This document shows, piece after piece, positions 6,894-10,591 of a stretch of 10,591 nt of DNA (its first letter is position 1; every line of letters begins with the position of its first letter). The translations under genes were made by a program, and so were the position numbers. Below the pieces are notes generated by a model that was not told the DNA's origin, searched no databases, and saw only the letters and a program-made list of their open reading frames with translations. Source of the stretch: JBBQHM01 sp038323965. GTDB taxonomy: Bacteria > Verrucomicrobiota > Verrucomicrobiia > Chthoniobacterales > UBA10450. Where the stretch lies: NCBI GenBank assembly GCA_038323965.1, contig JBBQHM010000074.1:1-10591 (forward strand), in the 5' to 3' direction.

Positions 6894-7612
6894 AATTCGC
6901 CATCTTCAGCGACGTTCACGCGAACCTGGAAGCGCTGGCAGCGGTTCTGGCCGATGCGACTGAACGCGGCTGCACGCACTATGTTTGCCTGGGAGACGTC
7001 GTGGGTTACAACGCGAACCCGCACGAGTGTCTCGAAATCGTGCGCGCCCTGGATTGCCCGGTCGTGAAAGGGAATCACGACGAGCAGGCATCGGAAGAAA
7101 CGTCCTCGCGCGATTTCAATCCGCTCGCGGAGTCCGCCATCAAATGGACACGGGAACATCTGACAGACGAAGATAAAACCTGGCTGCGCGAGTTGCGCCT
7201 GCAGCGCCGGGTCGGCGATTTTACCATCGTCCACGCGACGCTCGATACGCCGTCGGAATGGGGCTACGTCTTCAAGGATCTCGACGCCGTGGCGTCATTC
7301 ACTTATCAGCTCACGACCGTCTGCTTTTTCGGCCATACGCATGTGCAGGGCGCTTTCATTCGCGATGACACCGTGCAACGGACGAACGCCGCCAACATTC
7401 GAGTGGAGCCGACGAAGAAATATTTTGTCAACACGGGCAGCGTCGGGCAACCGCGCGACGGTAACTGGCAGGCCGCCTACGCCATCTACCACATGGAAGA
7501 AGAGCGGATTGAGCAGCGTCGGTTGCGTTACGACATTGCGCTGGCGCAGAAGAAAATCATCGACGCCGGGCTCCCGCGGATGCTGGCCGACAGACTCGCT
7601 TTAGGCCGGTGA
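6890..7612 (+). CDS. Metallophosphoesterase (calcineurin-like, YfcE/DUF-type)
   Basis: This is a 240-residue cytoplasmic hydrolase using two metal ions to cleave phosphomonoesters or diesters. All calcineurin-like blocks are present: D8-x-H10 in FSDVHANLEA, GD at 35-36 (CLGDVVGYN), GNHDE at 61-65, H115 in IVHATLD, and GHTHV at 148-152. The GDVVGYNANPHEC sequence is typical of small bacterial members related to diadenosine tetraphosphatase and YfcE-like enzymes. Substrate specificity cannot be read from motifs. The ATG at 6890 overlaps the upstream stop (ATGA). An upstream in-frame ATG at 6746 lies inside the previous gene and adds an arginine-rich stretch of no family likeness. The C-terminus ends in a helix, and the stop overlaps the next GTG. 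Confidence 0.93.
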   Translation: MKFAIFSDVHANLEALAAVLADATERGCTHYVCLGDVVGYNANPHECLEIVRALDCPVVKGNHDEQASEETSSRDFNPLAESAIKWTREHLTDEDKTWLRELRLQRRVGDFTIVHATLDTPSEWGYVFKDLDAVASFTYQLTTVCFFGHTHVQGAFIRDDTVQRTNAANIRVEPTKKYFVNTGSVGQPRDGNWQAAYAIYHMEEERIEQRRLRYDIALAQKKIIDAGLPRMLADRLALGR

Positions 7613-8622
7613 GCAGGTCGATTTTGATCATTAAACCGAGTTCACTCGGCGATATCGTCCACACTCTGCCCGCGGTAGCGGCAATTCGGGAAAAAGAGCC
7701 CGACGCGAAGATCACCTGGGTAATTAATCCGGAATGGGCCCCGCTTTTGCGCGGAAATCCTAACGTCGATCACGTCCACATTTTCCCGCGGAGCGAATTC
7801 CGGGGACTCGGCGCGCCGGCCAATATTTTATCCTGGTGGCGCCGGACTCGAACCATCTGCCCGGATGTTGCGATCGACTTTCAAGGGCTGTTGCGCAGTG
7901 CCCTTATCGCTAAAATCAGCGGAGCCAGGGAAATCTATGGTCTAAGCGACGGACGCGAAGGCTCGAAACTTTTCTACCATCACATCGCGCGTGTCCAGCG
8001 AGGCGACCACGCGGTGGATCGATATCTGAAGCTCGCCGAACTTTTCGGAGCGCCAGCGCGGGAACCGATCCGCTTTCCACTCCCAACCGGCGATGCCCCT
8101 CCCCGCTTCGACCCGTATCCGCCGTTCGTGGTGCTGCACCCGTATGCTCGCGGTTCGAAGAAATCCCTGAGCGCACCAGCCATCGAACAATTCTGCCAAG
8201 CGCTCGATCCCGAACGGGTCATTGTTGTCGGCAAATCGGCGCGACAATTTCGTCCACCTGAAAATTGCGTGGACCTCACGAATCAGACTTCACTTTTGCA
8301 ACTGATTTGGCTGATCCGGAAAGCCGCCTTCGTCATTAGCGTCGACAGCGGCCCCATGCATATCGCCGCAGCATCAGCGCAAAACCTCGTCTCGATTCAC
8401 ACTTGGAGCGACCCGCGGCGGGTAGGGCCGTACCGCGCGGAAGCATGGGTTTGGCGGAATGGAACGCTGACCCGGGCGGACATGCTCGCTGGCACCGGGA
8501 AATTGCCCCGCGGTCGTCGGTTTAAAACAGGTGATATCGCATCCATCATCGACCTCGTAACCACCAATATTCGCAACCAAACCAGGGATCGGTATTCAAA
8601 CGAAGCTAATGTAGCGGATTAG
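7609..8622 (+). CDS. Glycosyltransferase family 9 protein (heptosyltransferase-like)
   Basis: GT9 enzymes such as WaaC, WaaF and WaaQ add heptose (or related sugars) to the lipopolysaccharide inner core at the inner membrane face. The protein has 337 residues and two Rossmann-like halves. The N-terminal motif ILIIKPSSLGDIVHTLPAV (5-23) carries the catalytic acid equivalent Asp15. The C-terminal half has HPYARGSKKSLS (177-188), SVDSGPMHIAAAS (244-256) and WSDPRRVGPYR (266-276), which match the donor-binding motifs of WaaC/WaaF. The GTG start overlaps the phosphoesterase stop by 4 bases; the stop is TAG. It ends the six-gene overlapping run, and AT-rich intergenic DNA follows. Acceptor and donor sugar are not known; the link to LPS-type envelope synthesis is inferred from the family. 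Confidence 0.94.
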   Translation: MSRSILIIKPSSLGDIVHTLPAVAAIREKEPDAKITWVINPEWAPLLRGNPNVDHVHIFPRSEFRGLGAPANILSWWRRTRTICPDVAIDFQGLLRSALIAKISGAREIYGLSDGREGSKLFYHHIARVQRGDHAVDRYLKLAELFGAPAREPIRFPLPTGDAPPRFDPYPPFVVLHPYARGSKKSLSAPAIEQFCQALDPERVIVVGKSARQFRPPENCVDLTNQTSLLQLIWLIRKAAFVISVDSGPMHIAAASAQNLVSIHTWSDPRRVGPYRAEAWVWRNGTLTRADMLAGTGKLPRGRRFKTGDIASIIDLVTTNIRNQTRDRYSNEANVAD

Positions 8623-8687
8623 TTCCGAAATGACTCAATGTGAGACCAAGCATTAAAGGTCCTCCCGACTCGCTCCATGCCCTGAAC

Positions 8688-8703
8688 CGATTTTCGAAAA
8701 TCG
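8688..8703. repeat. 16-bp perfect palindrome
   Basis: CGATTTTCGAAAATCG reads the same on both strands, centred between 8695 and 8696. It lies 66 bases after the GT9 stop and 68 bases before the -35 of the candidate small-gene promoter. It could be a dimeric regulator operator, or a short hairpin with a 4-nt loop in RNA. No U-run follows, so an intrinsic terminator is unlikely. Confidence 0.6.
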
Positions 8704-8770
8704 TGTAACCCTCTAATTTTATGTAGGTTAGACTATCAAACTATTTGTATGTTAAACGAAATAACCTCTT

Positions 8771-8800
8771 TAGACTGGCTATGGCACAGAGGATGATAAT
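8771..8800 (+). promoter_or_regulatory. Candidate sigma70 promoter for the 46-codon gene
   Basis: TAGACT (8771-8776, 4/6 of TTGACA) and GATAAT (8795-8800, 5/6 of TATAAT) are separated by 18 nt in AT-rich DNA. Transcription would start near 8807, giving a leader of about 50 nt before the ATG at 8858. The surrounding stretch 8623-8857 contains no other gene I can support. It is more AT-rich than the rest of the window, which fits a promoter region. Confidence 0.45.
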
Positions 8801-8818
8801 ACCACTCTCGTTAGTAAT

Positions 8819-8846
8819 AAAACAAACCAACCCAAACAACCCAAAA
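8819..8846 (+). promoter_or_regulatory. Pure A/C leader segment upstream of the small gene
   Basis: Twenty-eight consecutive positions contain only A and C, with AACC/CAAAC-like repetition, followed by the purine stretch AAAGAAAG before ATATG. Such RNA cannot form G-C, A-U or G-U pairs with itself, so it would be unstructured and favourable for ribosome access. The AAAGAAAG (8844-8851) is the only candidate ribosome site and matches the Shine-Dalgarno poorly. The role is inferred from composition and position. Confidence 0.5.
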
Positions 8847-8857
8847 GAAAGAATCAT

Positions 8858-8998
8858 ATGACTGATCCAAAAGACGAAAAAGCAACGAAGCCAGAAGTTC
8901 GCGACCTCGAGCCAACCAATGACGCAAAGGGCGGCGGTAACCACGGTGCAAACGCTCCGGGCCGCAATCACGGCGCGCGGCCAACAGGCATTAACTAA
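8858..8998 (+). CDS. Small Gly/Asn/His-rich peptide, possible double-glycine RiPP/bacteriocin-type precursor (46 aa)
   Basis: This reads from ATG to TAA and gives a hydrophilic 46-residue peptide without a signal peptide or membrane segment. The N-terminal half is charged (MTDPKDEKATKPEV). Residues 16-26 (DLEPTNDAKGG) end in a Gly-Gly that resembles the cleavage site of double-glycine leaders. The C-terminal 20 residues (27-46) are poor in charge apart from Arg and contain two imperfect copies of NHGA followed by Pro/Gly/Arg (NHGANAPGR and NHGARPTG). The core has no Cys, Ser or aromatic residue and one Thr, which argues against a lanthipeptide or thiopeptide. The gene has its own promoter candidate and a strong terminator 23 bases downstream, so it looks like a monocistronic unit. 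No modification or export gene is adjacent. It could instead be a small disordered protein; function unknown. Confidence 0.72.
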   Translation: MTDPKDEKATKPEVRDLEPTNDAKGGGNHGANAPGRNHGARPTGIN

Positions 8999-9020
8999 GT
9001 AGCGAAGTTAATTTACAAAG

Positions 9021-9051
9021 CCGCAACGTGGGCAACCTCGTTGCGGTTTTT
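9021..9051 (+). terminator. Intrinsic (Rho-independent) terminator with GCAA tetraloop
   Basis: The stem CCGCAACG (9021-9028) pairs perfectly with CGTTGCGG (9039-9046). Inside, after a T-T mismatch, GG pairs with CC around a GCAA loop (9032-9035), a GNRA tetraloop. Five Ts (9047-9051) follow, and AAAG before the stem can extend it. It follows the small gene by 22 nt. The minus-strand side has only CTTTG after the hairpin, so it may terminate ispD transcripts (end at 9063) weakly as well. Confidence 0.92.
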
Positions 9052-9062
9052 GCTGTACCGGT

Positions 9063-9737
9063 CTAACCCCGAGAAGCGATGATGCGTTCCGCGAATGCCA
9101 AATCCCTCGGATACGTGATCTTGAAGTTCGCGTCTTCTATCGGGACCACCGCAATGCGATGGCCAATCAGCTGCACCGCCGATACTTCATCCGTAACCGC
9201 CGTGCCGCGGCGGGCGAGTTCGTCGTAAGCTTTCTGTAGTATGGCGCGCGCAAATATCTGCGGTGTCTGCATCGCCCACACCGCCGACCGGTCCACCGAT
9301 TCGGAAATGAGATTATCCAGCGCAACTTTCTTGAGCGTGTCTGTCACGGGTTCGGCGAGAACCGCTCCTCCATACTTCAACGCCTGTTCGTAGACCCTGG
9401 CGATCGCGTTGGGAGTGATGAGCGGTCGCGCGGCATCATGCACCCCAACGTGCAGCATTTTTGAGCTGACTTTCGCCAAGCCCGCGCGCACCGAGTCGTA
9501 TCGATGTTCACCCCCGATGACCACGCGAACGCTGCGAAAATTCTCAGAATCCACGAGCGCCTCAACCCTCGCCCGGGACTCCTCTCGGGTTACGAGAATT
9601 ATTTCGTTCACACATTCCGCTCGATCGAACGCCGAGATCGAATGTGCCAGCACCGGTTTGCCAGCGATTACAGCAAACAGCTTGTCGAACCCCATGCGGC
9701 TGCTGCTGCCACCAGCGACGATCACCGCGCTTAACAT
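9063..9737 (-). CDS. ispD: 2-C-methyl-D-erythritol 4-phosphate cytidylyltransferase
   Basis: IspD couples MEP with CTP to form CDP-ME, the third step of the non-mevalonate isoprenoid pathway, in the cytoplasm. The length of 224 residues is typical. The nucleotide-binding loop AGGSSSRMG (8-16) with Lys19, GGEHRYDSVRAGL (75-87), HDAARPL (100-106), PVTDT (130-134), Arg150 before the TPQ (158-160), TDE (182-184) and NFKITYPRDL (204-213, Lys206) are all in place. They correspond to the CTP- and MEP-contacting residues of E. coli IspD. The start follows the YqeY-like gene by 10 bases in the same direction, so the two are probably co-transcribed. No Shine-Dalgarno is seen. The stop is TAG, and the C-terminus ends normally for the family. 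Confidence 0.96.
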   Translation of the reverse strand: MLSAVIVAGGSSSRMGFDKLFAVIAGKPVLAHSISAFDRAECVNEIILVTREESRARVEALVDSENFRSVRVVIGGEHRYDSVRAGLAKVSSKMLHVGVHDAARPLITPNAIARVYEQALKYGGAVLAEPVTDTLKKVALDNLISESVDRSAVWAMQTPQIFARAILQKAYDELARRGTAVTDEVSAVQLIGHRIAVVPIEDANFKITYPRDLAFAERIIASRG

Positions 9738-9747
9738 GGATTCGTGA

Positions 9748-10203
9748 TTACGAGGGAAGTTGTCGTTGCACTTCCTGGGAGACCGTTTTTCCGTCCGCGC
9801 GACCGGATATCTTCGCCTGCGCCGCCTTGATCACGGCACCCATTTGCGCCTTCGACGTCGCGTTTACTTCCGCAATCGCAGCACGCACGACACTGGTAAT
9901 TTCTTCGGCGGACATTTGTTGCGGCAAATAGGAATTCAAAACGTCGATCTCCGCTTTTTCCTTCGCCGCGAGTTCGGCGCGTCCGCCTTTTTCGAAACTC
10001 TCGATTGAGTCCTGTCGCTGCTTCACTTGCTTCCGAATCACCTGGATGGCCGCTGCATCATCGAGAACAGCCGCGGCGCCGCCAGCCTGGATCGCGGAAT
10101 ATTTCAGCGCGGACTTCAGCATTCGCAGCACGGCCAGTCGCGCCGCGTCTTTGGCTCGCATCGCATCCTTGAGATCCGAATCTATCTGCTCAGGAATCGC
10201 CAT
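9748..10203 (-). CDS. GatB/YqeY-domain protein
   Basis: This is a 151-residue, mainly helical cytoplasmic protein. The N-terminal part (DLKDAMRAKDAARLAVLRML, residues 10-29) and the middle QVKQRQDSIESFEKGGRAEL followed by AAKEKAEIDVLNSYLPQQMS are the YqeY family pattern. The C-terminal AQMGAVIKAAQAKISGRADG box matches the tail domain of GatB, the tRNA amidotransferase subunit. Stand-alone YqeY proteins have no proven reaction, and a tRNA-related role is assumed from the homology. The ATG at 10203 gives the usual length. It lies between the fabD fragment (41 bases upstream) and ispD, all in the same direction. Confidence 0.93.
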   Translation of the reverse strand: MAIPEQIDSDLKDAMRAKDAARLAVLRMLKSALKYSAIQAGGAAAVLDDAAAIQVIRKQVKQRQDSIESFEKGGRAELAAKEKAEIDVLNSYLPQQMSAEEITSVVRAAIAEVNATSKAQMGAVIKAAQAKISGRADGKTVSQEVQRQLPS

Positions 10204-10244
10204 TCGTTGAGGCTAGGCAGCCGCCACGGCACGTGCAACCCGGT

Positions 10245-10589
10245 TTACGCGGCGCGTTTCAGCTGGTCGGCGCATGCCTGCACGTCGGTGGCGTCGCCCG
10301 CCGAAAGCACGGCAGCGCCTTTACGGATTCGTTGCAGCAAGCCTGAGAGCACCCCACCGGGACCGAGTTCGATAAATAGTTCGCATCCGAGCTCGGACAT
10401 CCCTTCCACGCAATTCACCCAACGCACCGTCCCTACGACCTGATCACGCAGAGTCTGTCTGATCTCCTCCGGTCCGTTTACGACGGCGCCTTTGACGTTG
10501 CTAAAGACGGAGAATTGCGGCTAATTGATCTCTACCCTGGCCTATTCGGAGCCTAAAGAGAGCGCTGCAGCCTGCATCAGGAGGGAGTG
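10245..10589 (-). pseudogene. fabD: Malonyl-CoA:ACP transacylase, C-terminal part, broken by two in-frame TAG codons
   Basis: FabD transfers malonyl groups to acyl carrier protein for fatty acid synthesis. In a single minus-strand frame the window gives HSLLMQAAALSLGSE, TAG (10544-10542), ARVEIN, TAG (10523-10521), and then PQFSVFSNVKGAVVNG..., EEIRQTLRDQVVGTVRWVNC and ELGPGGVLSGLLQRIRK, ending in TAA at 10247. The HSLLM at the right edge is the catalytic-His segment of the family. VRW and the GPG-VL-GL box are also family hallmarks. The spacing from HSxLM to PxxxxxSNV (18 codons) equals that of E. coli FabD, so there is no indel, only two nonsense codons. The only ATG after the second stop is at 10427, after the catalytic His. 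Either the copy is a pseudogene or the bases are wrong near the end of the source contig. Confidence 0.75.
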
Positions 10590-10591
10590 AT

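Noticed and set aside
8688..8703. Palindrome as terminator of the GT9 operon
   Set aside because: No U-run follows and the RNA loop would be very tight with an A-U-rich stem.
8741..8971. 76-codon hydrophobic open frame on the minus strand across the AT-rich island
   Set aside because: It overlaps the better supported small gene, its promoter and its A/C leader; the hydrophobicity comes from reading A-rich DNA backwards.
10521..10544. Reading TAG as a sense codon in this genome
   Set aside because: eno, the GT9 gene and ispD all end in TAG at normal family C-termini, and fabD is the only gene interrupted.
1..10591. CRISPR arrays, tRNA or rRNA genes, insertion sequences
   Set aside because: No direct-repeat array, cloverleaf, rRNA segment, transposase or terminal inverted repeats were found by reading both strands.

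Overview
The window is GC-rich, densely coded bacterial DNA. It has a Gram-negative envelope (a heptosyltransferase-like GT9 enzyme, a lipoprotein, exported proteins) and housekeeping genes of ordinary bacterial type. Gene content and protein style suggest Verrucomicrobiota (Chthoniobacterales/Udaeobacter-like soil lineages), but this is an impression without a database search. Almost nothing here looks mobile: there are no insertion sequences, CRISPR arrays, tRNAs or rRNAs.

Left block, minus strand (1-2271): eno (enolase) -> ftsB/divIC-like septum protein -> prfB (release factor 2). The prfB gene runs off the left edge and carries the classical autoregulatory +1 programmed frameshift site, with an in-frame UGA at codon 25. 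A short divergent region (2272-2365) separates eno from the next block.

Central block, plus strand (2366-8622): two exported proteins of unknown function translated with a 4-base overlap (2366-3606), then an SH3-like lipoprotein (3662-4123). A tightly packed run of six genes follows: acylphosphatase, ABC ATPase, ABC-2-type permease, a membrane-anchored helical/TPR-like protein, a metallophosphoesterase and a GT9 glycosyltransferase. Every junction in that run overlaps by 4 or 8 bases, so it is almost certainly one translationally coupled operon. The ATPase and permease form an export or membrane-remodelling ABC system; the link to the phosphoesterase and glycosyltransferase suggests an envelope role, by inference only.

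Right-centre island (8623-9062): an AT-rich stretch unlike its surroundings. It holds a 16-bp perfect palindrome, a sigma70-like promoter, a 28-nt leader made only of A and C, an unreported-looking 46-codon gene and a strong intrinsic terminator. The peptide has an acidic/charged N-terminal half, a D-L-x-P-x-x-D-x-K-G-G stretch and a Gly/Asn/His-rich tail with a repeated NHGA unit. This resembles a double-glycine RiPP/bacteriocin-type precursor, and it is the most novel item in the window.

Right block, minus strand (9063-10591): ispD (isoprenoid MEP pathway), a GatB/YqeY-domain protein, and the C-terminal part of fabD (malonyl-CoA:ACP transacylase). The fabD reading frame aligns with the family without indels but is broken by two TAG codons 21 nt apart, so it is either a pseudogene or a sequence error near the end.
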